Source of the DNA: Roseiarcus sp963813555
GTDB lineage: Bacteria; Pseudomonadota; Alphaproteobacteria; Rhizobiales; Beijerinckiaceae
DNA length: 64,000 bases
Direction: 5' to 3'
NCBI GenBank assembly: GCA_963813555.1
Contig: CAWEZX010000007.1
Location: 1 to 64,000 of the forward strand
Position numbers and translations under genes: made by a program. This document shows, in pieces, positions 17,714 to 25,805 of the stretch (its first letter is position 1; every line of letters begins with the position of its first letter). Below the pieces are notes generated by a model. It made no database searches. It saw only the letters and a list, made by a program, of their open reading frames with translations, and was not told the origin of the DNA.

Positions 17714-19346
17714 CAGCCTGTCGGACTTAAATGAACGACGTGGGTTCTGGAAGGACCTGCGGTGTTTGGCGAGGTACAATGACGGCGTTGATTCTCCTTG
17801 CGCCACGAACCGGGTCAGATGGACAATTTTCGTACGATCGACCGAGAGACGGGATATCTGCTTCCGCCTTCGGTTGACGAGTGGCTGCCGGAGAAACATC
17901 TGGCTCGGTTCATTGTCGAAGTGGTCGACGGGCTGGATCTCGGCAGGATGAGCCGGGACTATCGGGGCTCGGGTTCGGCTTCGTATCATCCCAGGATGGT
18001 GTTGGGGCTTCTGGTTTACGGCTATGCGACGGGGGTGTTCTCCAGCCGCAAGCTGGAGCGGGCGACCTACGACTTGGTGGCGTTTCGTTTCATCGCCGCG
18101 AACGATCATCCCGACCACGACACGATCGCGACGTTTCGGCGGCGCTTCTTGAAAGAGATCGAGAAGCTGTTCGTGGACGTTCTTCAACTCGCCCGCGAGA
18201 TGGGGGTGCTGGAGATGGGGACGATCGGCCTGGACGGGACGAAGATCCATGCCAACGCAAGCCGGCACAGCGCGCTTTCCCATGAACACGCAGGCAAGAT
18301 CGAGGCGCAATTGAAGGCCGAGGTCGCCGACCTGATGACCAAAGCCGAAGCGGCTGACGCGGCGGACGTTCCCGACGGCATGTCGATCCCCGACGAATTG
18401 GCGCGGCGCGAGGAGCGTCTTCGTAAGATCGCCGAAGCGCGGGCGAAGATCGAGGTTCGGGCCAAGGAGCGTCATGCGCGCGAGATGGCGGAGCACGAGG
18501 CCAAAATGGCGGCGCGCGAGGCCAAGACCGCGGCGACGGGAAAGAAGCCGGGCGGCAAGCCGCCGCAACCTCCGGCCGAAGGACCGCGACCGAGTGATCA
18601 GGTCAATCTGACCGACGAGGACTCCCGCATCATGCCGGCGGCCGGCGGCGGTTTCGAACAAAGCTACAACGCGCAAGCCGCGGTGGCGACGGGCAGCCTG
18701 CTGGTGGTGGCGATCGACGTGGTCCAGGCGCCCAACGACAAGGGCCAAGTCGAGCCCATACTGGAGAAGATCGGCGCGTTGCCCGAGAATTTGGGGAAGG
18801 TCGAACATCTGCTGGCGGACGCCGGCTATTTCAGCGCGGGCAATGTGGACGCCTGTGCAAGGGCGGGCGTCGAGCCGGTGATTGCGATGGGCCGCCAGCC
18901 GCATCATCCGCCGCTGAGCGTGCGCTTCGCGCCGACGCCGGCAGCCCCGGAACAACCGACGCCGGTCCAGGCGATGGCCCATAAACTGAAGACGCCGGAA
19001 GGCCGCGCGCTCTACGCCTTGCGCAAACAGACGCCGGAACCCGTGTTCGGCATCATCAAATCCGTGCTCGGATTCCGTCAATTTTCCCTGCGTGGGCTCG
19101 AAAAAGTGCGCGGCGAGTGGACTCTCGTGACCATGGCTTGGAATCTGAAGCGAATGTTCACGCTCAGCCCCGCCTGACAAAGGCCGAACGCGCACGAGGC
19201 GCGCCGACCAGCCCTAGGCAGAGGCTTGTCAAGGCTCCCCAAGGCTCAGTCGAAGCCACCGAAAAGCTCGATCGGACTACCATCCACATCCAAACCGCGA
19301 CAATCCACGCGATCGTCAGCCAAAATGAGCGCAGTCCGACAGGCTG
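17714..19346 (+). mobile_element. IS1182 family element, complete, 1633 bp
   Basis: Inverted repeats CAGCCTGTCGGACT at the left and the reverse complement of the same 14 bases at the right are visible. Both sides are flanked by CTAG (17710-17713 and 19347-19350), the palindromic 4-bp type of target duplication known for IS1182 elements. Undoing the insertion leaves the upstream gene's TAG stop intact. Confidence 0.93.
17819..19177 (+). CDS. IS1182 family transposase
   Basis: 452 residues, intact. The N-terminal DUF772-type domain (FRTIDRETGYLLPPS, YHPRMVLGLLVYGYATGVFSSRKLE) is followed by the DDE core, with GTIGLDGTKIHANAS containing the first Asp and HLLADAGYFSAGNV the second. A charged Ala/Lys/Glu-rich insert lies between them at about 170-260, as in many relatives. 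The C-terminus has PEVFGIIKSVLGFRQF-like sequence with the catalytic Glu. The ATG at 17819 gives the common MDNFRTIDR start. The gene fills the element and is probably active. Confidence 0.92.
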   Translation: MDNFRTIDRETGYLLPPSVDEWLPEKHLARFIVEVVDGLDLGRMSRDYRGSGSASYHPRMVLGLLVYGYATGVFSSRKLERATYDLVAFRFIAANDHPDHDTIATFRRRFLKEIEKLFVDVLQLAREMGVLEMGTIGLDGTKIHANASRHSALSHEHAGKIEAQLKAEVADLMTKAEAADAADVPDGMSIPDELARREERLRKIAEARAKIEVRAKERHAREMAEHEAKMAAREAKTAATGKKPGGKPPQPPAEGPRPSDQVNLTDEDSRIMPAAGGGFEQSYNAQAAVATGSLLVVAIDVVQAPNDKGQVEPILEKIGALPENLGKVEHLLADAGYFSAGNVDACARAGVEPVIAMGRQPHHPPLSVRFAPTPAAPEQPTPVQAMAHKLKTPEGRALYALRKQTPEPVFGIIKSVLGFRQFSLRGLEKVRGEWTLVTMAWNLKRMFTLSPA

Positions 19347-19350
19347 CTAG

Positions 19351-19604
19351 TAGCGAGGTTGGCTTGCAAGCGTGCGGTCCTGGTCTGCGCCGGTTAGACG
19401 TCCGACGATGTCGCCGCCAGCATTGCTGCGAGTTTTCGAGTTTCGAAACCCGAAGCCTTTGCCCCAACGGCTGCTACAGGCCGATTTGATATGTCGCCCG
19501 GCCGTCGCGGAATGTCCGCTTTGGCGCAATCTCTCCGTCGCTTCTAACGACTGAATTCCGCCGCGTACCGCGCGTTCATAGGACTAACGTCGAAGGGCAG
19601 CTCA
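19351..19604. other. short native stretch between IS1182 and IS91
   Basis: Flank originally continuous with the stop codon of the gene at 16202. I see no gene or terminator I can support. Confidence 0.35.
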
Positions 19605-19965
19605 GGTGAAGGGTTTCGGACGCCGGCCCTCTGCAGGACGGTCATAGGGGTTCTGGGGCCGGGGTTCGAAAGCCCCCCAAGGAGGAAACCGCGGGTAGGA
19701 AGGGGCGCCGTTTGGTTGGGCGCGGCCTATGGGGATTTGAAGGTCGCGGGCGGAGCGCTGATGGGGATTCCGAGGCCGGCGGGACGGATTGTTGCCGGCG
19801 GGAGCGACCACGGCGGACGTGATTGGCCGCGAGTATGCGCGGGCCTGGCGCGGGCACGGCGGTCGGAGGAGGACTGGCGACCTCGTGAGAACATCGGCTT
19901 CCTGCTCCGGCGCGCAGAGGAAGGCGAGGAGAAGCGGCGTTGCGAGGTGGGAAGCGCAGTGATGA

Positions 19966-21174
19966 TCATGAGGTGTCGATCCTGATCCGGCTTGGCGGTG
20001 GCGATTGCGCAGGGCATACGCCTTCGAACGTCTCGATGATGATCATCCGGCCGCCGCAACACGGGCATCGGCGCGCCGACGAAGGTGTTTCGGTCTCGCT
20101 GTCGGCCTCATCGTCGCGCTTTGGGGCGAGACCTTGGGCGGCGGCGAGCAATTGGCGGGCGCGCTCGATGTTGCGCGCTCGAACCGTTCCAGCGAACAGG
20201 CCGTAGTGGCGGATGCGATGGAAACCGCTTGGCAGCACGTGCAGGAGAAAGCGGCGGATGAACTCGGCCGCGGCGAGCGTCATGGCCCTGAGCCGGTCGC
20301 AGCCTTTGATCCGGTAGTCCTTCCATTTGAAGGTGACGCCGGCCTCGTCGAGCGCGATCAGCCGGGAGTTCGAGATGGCGACGCGGTGGGTGTAGCGGGA
20401 GAGATAGGCGAGCACGGCTTGTGGTCCGGCGAAGGGTCTCTTGGCGAAGACCACCCATTCGGAGCGACGCAGAGGCGCAAGCGCGGCGTCGAAGGCGCGC
20501 TGGTCGGAGAGCGAGGCGAGATCGCCGAAGAAGGTTAGGCGGCCGGTCTCATGCAGGGCTACCAGGCCTTCGAGGAAACGGCGGCGGAACAGGCGCGACA
20601 GCACGCGCACGGGCAGGAAGAAGCCGGCCTTGCAGGCGATCCAGCGGGCTCCGTCCGGCGACAGGCCGCCGCCGGGAACGATGACATGGACATGCGGATG
20701 ATGGGTCAGCGCCGAGCCCCAGGTGTGGAGGACGGCGGTGAGGCCGATGCGCGCGCCCAGATGCTTCGGATCGGCGGCAATGGTGATCAGCGTGTCGGCC
20801 GCGGTCCTGAACAGGAGGTCGTAGACGGCGGCCTTGTTGTGGAACGCGATTGCGCCGATCGCCGCCGGCAGGGTGAAGACCACGTGATAATAGGCGACCG
20901 GCAGGAGCTCGGCCTCGCGCTCGGCGAGCCATTGCCGCGCCGCCGCGGCCTGACACTTCGGGCAGTGGCGGTTGCGGCAGGAGTTGTAGGCGACGCGTTC
21001 GTAGGCGCAATCCTCGCAGCGCTCAACGTGTCCGCCGAGCGCGGCGGTGCGACAGGTCTCGATCGCCGACATGACCTTCAGCTGGCCGAGGCTCACGTGA
21101 CCGGCGTTGGCCTTGCGCCACGCCGCGCCATGGGTGCGAAAGACGTCGGCGACCTCCAGGCGAGGCCGCGGCAC
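19966..21174 (-). CDS. IS91 family HUH (Y2) rolling-circle transposase, copy 1
   Basis: 402 residues. The N-terminal zinc-binding region has CEDCAYERV and RNRHCPKCQ, the HUH motif lies in HHPHVHVIVPGGG, and the tyrosine region is YLSRYTHRVAISNSRL. A second metal-binding CPCCGGRM lies near the C-terminus. This protein nicks one strand at the element's origin and drives rolling-circle transfer. The start ATG at 21174 lies nine bases behind the recombinase stop, so the two genes form an operon. It is highly similar to copy 2 at 22601-23809. Confidence 0.93.
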   Translation of the reverse strand: MPRPRLEVADVFRTHGAAWRKANAGHVSLGQLKVMSAIETCRTAALGGHVERCEDCAYERVAYNSCRNRHCPKCQAAAARQWLAEREAELLPVAYYHVVFTLPAAIGAIAFHNKAAVYDLLFRTAADTLITIAADPKHLGARIGLTAVLHTWGSALTHHPHVHVIVPGGGLSPDGARWIACKAGFFLPVRVLSRLFRRRFLEGLVALHETGRLTFFGDLASLSDQRAFDAALAPLRRSEWVVFAKRPFAGPQAVLAYLSRYTHRVAISNSRLIALDEAGVTFKWKDYRIKGCDRLRAMTLAAAEFIRRFLLHVLPSGFHRIRHYGLFAGTVRARNIERARQLLAAAQGLAPKRDDEADSETETPSSARRCPCCGGRMIIIETFEGVCPAQSPPPSRIRIDTS

Positions 21175-21183
21175 GCGGGCCTG

Positions 21184-22059
21184 TCAGGCAGGCGGCGATC
21201 GGCTCCCAAGGTTGACGCCGAGCCGCTCCAGTGGGCTCTTGATGTCGCGGACCGTGTTGACGGCGACGCGGGTGTAGAGCGCCGTCGTCTCCAACTTCGC
21301 ATGTCCGAGCAAAACTTGGATCACGCGAATATCGACGCCCTGCTCGAGCAGATGGGTTGCGAAGCTGTGCCGCAAAGTGTGTGGGGACACGCGCTTGGAG
21401 ATGCCTGCCAGAGTCTTGGCGGCGTGCACGGCGCGGTTGAGCTGCCGAGGTGTCATGGGGTTGATCGGGTTCTGGCCGGGAAACAGCCAGACTTGAGGTC
21501 GGGCCGCCCGCCACCAGTCGCGCAAAAGTTCGAGCAGTTGCGGCGACAGCATCACATAGCGATCCCGCTGCCCCTTGCCCTGCTCGACCCGAAGCGTCAT
21601 GCGATCGCTGTCGATGTCGGACACCTTCAGGTTCGCGACCTCGGACACGCGCAGGCCCGCGCCGTAAGCCACGCTCAGCGCGGCCTTGTACTTGAGGCCG
21701 GGCGCGGCTTCGAGGAGGCGCGCCACTTCCTCCTGGCTCAGCACGACCGGCGCCCTGCGCGGCTCGTTCACGATCGTCAGAGGACGGACGAGGTCGGGCC
21801 GTTCGAGCGTCACGGTGAAAAAGAACCGCAGCGCGGCGATGGCGGCGTTGGTCGACCCAGGGCTGATCTGCTGCTGCGCCATATGCAGTTGAAAGCGGCG
21901 AAGATCATCACTCGTGGCTGTGTCCGGCGACCGGCCGAGGAAGGCCGCGAAGGTCCTGACCTGCCGGACGTAGGCCTTCTGCACTTTCTCGCTGTAACGA
22001 CGCGCCGTCATGTCATCGATCAAGCGCTGACGCAGAGGGCTGATTGGCTTGTCGGGCAT
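21184..22059 (-). CDS. tyrosine recombinase of the IS91-like element, copy 1
   Basis: 291-residue phage-integrase/XerD-type recombinase. The N-terminal SAM-like DNA-binding domain occupies roughly residues 1-95. The catalytic domain shows the Arg in GAGLRVSEVANLKVSDID, the HTLRHSFATHLLEQG block (H-x-x-R), LGHAKLETTALYTRV with the nucleophile Tyr, and a Lys in VEQGKGQRDR. All expected catalytic residues are visible. Coupling to an IS91 transposase is known for one subgroup of the family, where its role is uncertain; resolution of multimers is an inference. It is the first gene of the two-gene unit. Confidence 0.92.
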   Translation of the reverse strand: MPDKPISPLRQRLIDDMTARRYSEKVQKAYVRQVRTFAAFLGRSPDTATSDDLRRFQLHMAQQQISPGSTNAAIAALRFFFTVTLERPDLVRPLTIVNEPRRAPVVLSQEEVARLLEAAPGLKYKAALSVAYGAGLRVSEVANLKVSDIDSDRMTLRVEQGKGQRDRYVMLSPQLLELLRDWWRAARPQVWLFPGQNPINPMTPRQLNRAVHAAKTLAGISKRVSPHTLRHSFATHLLEQGVDIRVIQVLLGHAKLETTALYTRVAVNTVRDIKSPLERLGVNLGSRSPPA

Positions 22060-22069
22060 AGCGAAAGCT

Positions 22070-22110
22070 CCTGTCTCGCATGGGGTTGAACCCCACGATC
22101 TTGAGACAGG
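22070..22110 (-). repeat. nested hairpin at the 5' end of IS91-like copy 1
   Basis: Outer arms CCTGTCTC and GAGACAGG enclose an inner perfect palindrome TGGGGTTGAACCCCA. The 41-base block recurs without change at 24704-24744, about 10 bases upstream of each recombinase start. It could be the terminal recognition site, a binding site for the recombinase, or a leader that controls its translation. Confidence 0.75.
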
Positions 22111-22600
22111 CCCCAGGCCTTCGCGTTTCTCTTCAGCCCTCGCCTTCCTCCAGCCTTACCCGGCCGCCCCTACCGCGCGAGCGGTTTAGTTCTTGGGTCG
22201 ACGGCAGTCGTAGCGGGCGGTGCCGAGGAACGTCTCAAAGGGTGAAGGGTTTCGGGCGCCGGCCCCTTGCGGACGGTCGTGCGGAATCGGGGGCCGGCGT
22301 CCGAAAGCCTCCCAAGGAGGAAACCGCGGGGAGGAAGGGGGCCGTTTGGCGAGCGCGCCTATGGGGATTTGAGGGTCGCGGACGGCTGTCGAGCGAGGCG
22401 TCGGCAGCCGACAACGTTGGGTGTTTTCAGCGGAAGCGGCGACGGCGGACGTTTTCCAAGGCGACGATGCGCGGGAGCGAGGCGTTGGCGTCGGTCGAAG
22501 GAGGATTGGCGACCGCGCGAGGTCAGCGCTCTCGTGCTCCAGCGCGCGGCTGGACGCGAAACCGATCGACGTTGCGAAGCAGGATGCGCGGCGTTGATCA

Positions 22601-23809
22601 TCATGAGGTGTCGATCCTGATCCGGGTGGGTGGTGGCGGGCGCGCAGGGCGCGGGCCTTCGAAGGTCTCGACGACGATCATCCGGCCGCCGCAGCACGGG
22701 CAGCAGCGGAAGGACGAATCTGGTTCGGCGTCGCTGTCGGCGCCGGCGGGCGCGCTCTCGGCTGAGGTCTTGGACGGGGCGAGCAATTGTTGGGCGCGCT
22801 CGATGTTATTCGCTCGAACCGCGCCGGCGAACAGGCCGTAATGTCGGATGCGGTGGAAGCCGCTGGGCAGAACGTGCAGGAGAAAGCGGCGGATGAACTC
22901 GGCGGCGTCGAGCGTCATGGTCTTCATCCGGTCGCGGCCTTTGATCCGGTAGTCCTTCCACTTGAAGGAGACGACCTTCTCGTCGAGCGCGATGAGCCGG
23001 GAGTTCGAGATCGCGACGCGATGGGTGTAGCGCGACAGGTAGGCGAGCACGGCCTGCGTCCCGGCGAACGGCCGCTTGGCGTAGACGACCCATTCCGAAT
23101 GGCGCAGGGGCGCGAGCGCGGCGTCGAAGGCGCGCTTGTCGGCGAGCGGGGCGAGGTCGCCGAGGAAGGCGAGGCGTCCGGCCGCATACAGGGCGGCGAT
23201 CCCGTCGAGGAAGAGGCGGCGGAACAGACGCGACAGCACACGCACGGGCAGGAAGAAGCCGGGCTTGCAGGCGATCCAATGCGACCCGTCCGGCGACAGG
23301 CCGCCGCCGGGCACGATGACGTGGACGTGCGGATGGTGGGTGAGCGCCGAGCCCCAGGTGTGGAGCACGGCGGTGAGGCCGATGCGCGCGCCGAGATGCT
23401 TGGGATCGGCGGCGATGGTGGTGAGCGTCTCGGCGGCGGTGCGGAACAGGAGGTCGTAGACGGCGGCCTTGTTGTGGAACGCGATGGCGCCGATCGACGC
23501 CGGCAGGGTGAAGACGACGTGATAGTAGGGAACCGGCAGGAGCTCGGCCTCGCGGTCTTCGAGCCACTTCCGCGCCGCGGCGGCTTGGCACTTCGGGCAG
23601 TGGCGATTGCGGCAGGAATTGTAGGCGATCCGTTCGTGCGCGCAGTCCTCGCAGCGCTCGACGTGTCCGCCGAGCGCGGCGGTGCGACAGGTCTCGATCG
23701 CCGACATGACCTTCAGCTGGCCGAGGCTCAGGTGACCGGCGTTGGCCTTTCGCCACGCCGCCCCGTGGGCGCGAAAGACGTCGGCGACCTCGAGAGGGGG
23801 CCGCGCCAC
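22601..23809 (-). CDS. IS91 family HUH (Y2) rolling-circle transposase, copy 2
   Basis: 402 residues, collinear with copy 1 without gaps. Zinc-binding CEDCAHERI and RNRHCPKCQ, HUH motif HHPHVHVIVPGGG, tyrosine block YLSRYTHRVAISNSRL and the C-terminal CPCCGGRM are all kept. The differences from copy 1 cluster in the last 60 residues (APSKTSAESAPAGADSD against AAAQGLAPKRDDEADSE), a region that is probably disordered. Both copies look functional. The start lies ten bases after the recombinase stop. Confidence 0.93.
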   Translation of the reverse strand: MARPPLEVADVFRAHGAAWRKANAGHLSLGQLKVMSAIETCRTAALGGHVERCEDCAHERIAYNSCRNRHCPKCQAAAARKWLEDREAELLPVPYYHVVFTLPASIGAIAFHNKAAVYDLLFRTAAETLTTIAADPKHLGARIGLTAVLHTWGSALTHHPHVHVIVPGGGLSPDGSHWIACKPGFFLPVRVLSRLFRRLFLDGIAALYAAGRLAFLGDLAPLADKRAFDAALAPLRHSEWVVYAKRPFAGTQAVLAYLSRYTHRVAISNSRLIALDEKVVSFKWKDYRIKGRDRMKTMTLDAAEFIRRFLLHVLPSGFHRIRHYGLFAGAVRANNIERAQQLLAPSKTSAESAPAGADSDAEPDSSFRCCPCCGGRMIVVETFEGPRPARPPPPTRIRIDTS

Positions 23810-23819
23810 GCGGCCGTGG

Positions 23820-24695
23820 TCAGCCGGGCCGTGTTCGCTTCGTCAGGCTGACGCCCAGCCGCTCCAGCGGACTCTTGATGTCGCGGACCGTGTTGACGGC
23901 GACGCGGGTGTAGAGCGCGGTCGTCTCGAGTTTCGCGTGCCCGAGCAACACCTGAATCACGCGAATATCGACGCCCTGCTCGAGCAGATGGGTGGCGAAG
24001 CTGTGCCGAAGGGTATGCGGCGAGATGCGCTTGGAGATTCCGGCCAGGTCTTTGGCGGCGGTGACGGCGCGGTTGAGCTGACGGGGAGTGATCTGATTGA
24101 TCGGGTTCTGACCGGGAAAGAGCCAGACCGGCGGTCGCGCCGCATGCCACCATTCGCGCAAGAGCTCGAGCAGTTGCGGCGCTAGCATGACATAGCGATC
24201 CCGCTGTCCCTTGCCCTGCTCGACCCTGAGCGTCATGCGCTGGCTGTCGATGTCCGACACCTTCAGGTTCGCGACCTCGGACACCCTGAGGCCCGCGCCG
24301 TAGGCGACGCTCAGCGCGGCCTTGTACTTCACGCTGGGGGCGGCTTCGAGCAGCCGCGCCACCTCCTCCTGGCTCAGCACGACCGGCGCCCTGCGCGGCT
24401 CACTCACAGTCCTCAGAGGACGAACGAGATCGGGCCGTTCGAGTGTAACGATGAAAAAGAAGCGCAGCGCGGCGATGGCGGAGTTGATCGTCGGAGCGCC
24501 AATCTGTTGCTTCGCCATGTGAAGCTGAAAGCGGCGAAGGTCCTCGCTCGTGGCCGTGTCCGGTGACCGGCCAAGGAAGGCCGCGAAGGTCCTCACATGC
24601 CGGACATAATCCTTTTGCACCTTCTCCTTGAACCGGCGCGCCGTCATGTCGTCGATCATGCGCTGACGCAGCGGGCTGATGGGCTTGTTGGACAT
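23820..24695 (-). CDS. tyrosine recombinase of the IS91-like element, copy 2
   Basis: 291 residues. The catalytic residues match copy 1: GAGLRVSEVANLKVSDID, HTLRHSFATHLLEQG and LGHAKLETTALYTRV. The N-terminal domain differs most (FKEKVQKDYVRHVRTF against YSEKVQKAYVRQVRTF; KQQIGAPTINS against QQQISPGSTNA), which could alter site preference. The ATG is at 24695, just downstream of the conserved hairpin. Confidence 0.92.
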   Translation of the reverse strand: MSNKPISPLRQRMIDDMTARRFKEKVQKDYVRHVRTFAAFLGRSPDTATSEDLRRFQLHMAKQQIGAPTINSAIAALRFFFIVTLERPDLVRPLRTVSEPRRAPVVLSQEEVARLLEAAPSVKYKAALSVAYGAGLRVSEVANLKVSDIDSQRMTLRVEQGKGQRDRYVMLAPQLLELLREWWHAARPPVWLFPGQNPINQITPRQLNRAVTAAKDLAGISKRISPHTLRHSFATHLLEQGVDIRVIQVLLGHAKLETTALYTRVAVNTVRDIKSPLERLGVSLTKRTRPG

Positions 24696-24703
24696 CGAAA
24701 GCT

Positions 24704-24744
24704 CCTGTCTCGCATGGGGTTGAACCCCACGATCTTGAGACAGG
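24704..24744 (-). repeat. nested hairpin at the 5' end of IS91-like copy 2
   Basis: Same 41-base block as at 22070-22110: arms CCTGTCTC/GAGACAGG around TGGGGTTGAACCCCA. Its sequence is unchanged between copies although the neighbouring non-coding DNA has diverged, which implies selection. Confidence 0.75.
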
Positions 24745-24839
24745 CCTTGGCCTTCACGTCGGCCGGTTCTGGCCTTCCGAGTTCTCGCGCTGTCGCTCGC
24801 CGCCCCTACCGCGCGAGCGGTTTAGTCCTCGGGCGGGAA

Positions 24840-24913
24840 GCGCACCTACGAGCGTCACCTCGCGAGGGACCGGAGTGTGCGCCAAAGCCGCCATTCGATT
24901 ACGAGCACAAATA
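24840..24913 (+). repeat. diverged 75-bp dispersed repeat, copy 2
   Basis: Partner of 14677-14751. It lies immediately outside the right end of the IS91-like tandem. No start codon supports the short conserved frame. It may belong to the element's target region or to a longer version of its end. Confidence 0.55.
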
Positions 24914-25144
24914 GCCTTCATCGGGGCTTTAAATTATCTAGTGCGTCGTGGGGGAGAGCTATGTTTCCTCCAGAGTCTGCCCGCGTCATGATCGCTCGCA
25001 TCGCGACTGGCAATTGAGGATGCCCGCAAACGAATGGAGCCCTTGGCTATTCTGTTGTAAGTATCCCCCGGCAAAGCCGGGGGCTTTAGGATTTGAACCG
25101 CTCAAAGCGGTAGGAGGGTCGCTGACGCGGCCCTTGATGTTTGG

Positions 25145-25165
25145 AGCCGCCTAAAGGCGGCTTTT
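25145..25165 (+). terminator. hairpin with T-run, intrinsic-terminator-like
   Basis: AGCCGCC-TAAA-GGCGGCT is followed by a run of five Ts on the plus strand. It directly abuts the 3' end of the IS200 transposase and would stop plus-strand transcription from entering the element, a known protective arrangement for IS200. Confidence 0.6.
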
Positions 25166-25597
25166 TCAGCGCCAGAGGTTCATTTGTTCGAGCCTCTGAT
25201 CTTCCTTCTCTTGGTTGCGGATGTAAGCCCGGATGGCCTCCTCGTCACGGCCGACCGTATTGACGAAGAACCCCCGCGCCCAGAAGTGCTGCCCCACGAA
25301 GTTGCGCTTGCGCTCCCCATATACCCGGGCCAGGTGGATCGCGCTCTTGCCCTTGATGTACCCGACCACCTGCGACACTGCGTATTTCGGCGGAATCAAC
25401 AACAGCATGTGCACGTGATCGGGCATCAGATGCCCTTCCTCGACCCTCGCTTCCTTCTGAAGCGCAAGCTTGCGCAAAACTTCGCCCAAGTGTCGTCGCA
25501 GCTCCAGATACAGCACCTTGCGCCGACATTTGGGAATGAACACCACATGATATTTGCAGGTCCATGTCGTGTGGCTTAGGCTCTCGTAGTCGTCCAT
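25166..25597 (-). CDS. tnpA: IS200/IS605 family Y1 transposase TnpA
   Basis: 143-residue HUH enzyme. The metal-binding HVH is at residues 61-63 (MPDHVHMLL) and the nucleophile Tyr is at about 125 (RAYIRNQEKED). The N-terminus TTWTCKYHVVFIPKCRR is typical. It cuts and joins single-stranded DNA at the hairpin ends. No tnpB/IscB-type partner is present, which places it in the IS200 group. The frame is intact and the length normal. Confidence 0.94.
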   Translation of the reverse strand: MDDYESLSHTTWTCKYHVVFIPKCRRKVLYLELRRHLGEVLRKLALQKEARVEEGHLMPDHVHMLLLIPPKYAVSQVVGYIKGKSAIHLARVYGERKRNFVGQHFWARGFFVNTVGRDEEAIRAYIRNQEKEDQRLEQMNLWR

Positions 25598-25805
25598 CGG
25601 TGGAGTTCCTTTCGTGTGAGTGGCTGCTCACGTTGGAACTTCACCGGTGGACCGCCGGAAACGTCAAACCTCTACTGCCACCCCGGCAGAGCCGGGGGGT
25701 CTCCCGCTTACGCTAGGTAAGTTCATGGGGGTTCTTCGGCGCGTAACAATGTTATCCGATATAATAGATGGTCCACTCTTAGAATGATGTGGTGAAGTAA
25801 TTAAA

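Larger units (their letters stand above)
19605..22205 (-). mobile_element. IS91-like element with tyrosine recombinase, copy 1
   Basis: One unit of a head-to-tail tandem with a period of about 2,635 bases: matching landmarks fall at 19966/22601, 21174/23809, 22059/24695 and 22070/24704. Transcription runs leftward, recombinase first, then HUH transposase, then about 350 bases of conserved non-coding DNA (19605-19965 against 22241-22600) ending at GGTGAAGGGTTTCGG, which should contain the replication-origin end (oriIS). The right end carries a conserved nested hairpin and CCGCGCGAGCGGTTTAG. Exact termini were not proven. Confidence 0.8.
22241..24835 (-). mobile_element. IS91-like element with tyrosine recombinase, copy 2
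   Basis: Second unit of the tandem, in the same orientation. About 35 bases separate it from copy 1. The coding parts are very similar to copy 1 but carry many substitutions, so the array is not a recent exact duplication. The right end shares CCGCGCGAGCGGTTTAG and the nested hairpin with copy 1. Confidence 0.8.
25060..25705 (-). mobile_element. IS200-type element (IS200/IS605 family)
   Basis: A tnpA-only element. Hairpins mark both ends: CCCCCGGC-AAA-GCCGGGGG at 25065-25083 on the left and ACCCCGGC-AGA-GCCGGGGT at about 25680-25700 on the right. Such subterminal hairpins are recognised by the Y1 transposase on single-stranded DNA. The precise cleavage sites were not determined. Confidence 0.75.

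Noticed and set aside
17276..19195. Very long minus-strand open frame (639 codons) opposite the IS1182 transposase
   Set aside because: It is a mirror of the high-GC transposase and coiled-coil gene; its composition (Arg, His, Gln rich) is typical of antisense frames and it crosses the exact IS border.
20551..22089. Long plus-strand open frame (512 codons) opposite the IS91 genes
   Set aside because: Antisense shadow of the transposase and recombinase, with no recognisable domain.
22787..23851. Plus-strand open frame opposite the second IS91 transposase
   Set aside because: Same kind of antisense shadow as in copy 1; similarity between the two merely reflects the duplicated coding strand.
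24597..24914. 105-codon plus-strand open frame at the right end of the IS91-like copy 2
   Set aside because: It starts antisense in the recombinase gene and ends in the dispersed repeat; no start signal and no domain.
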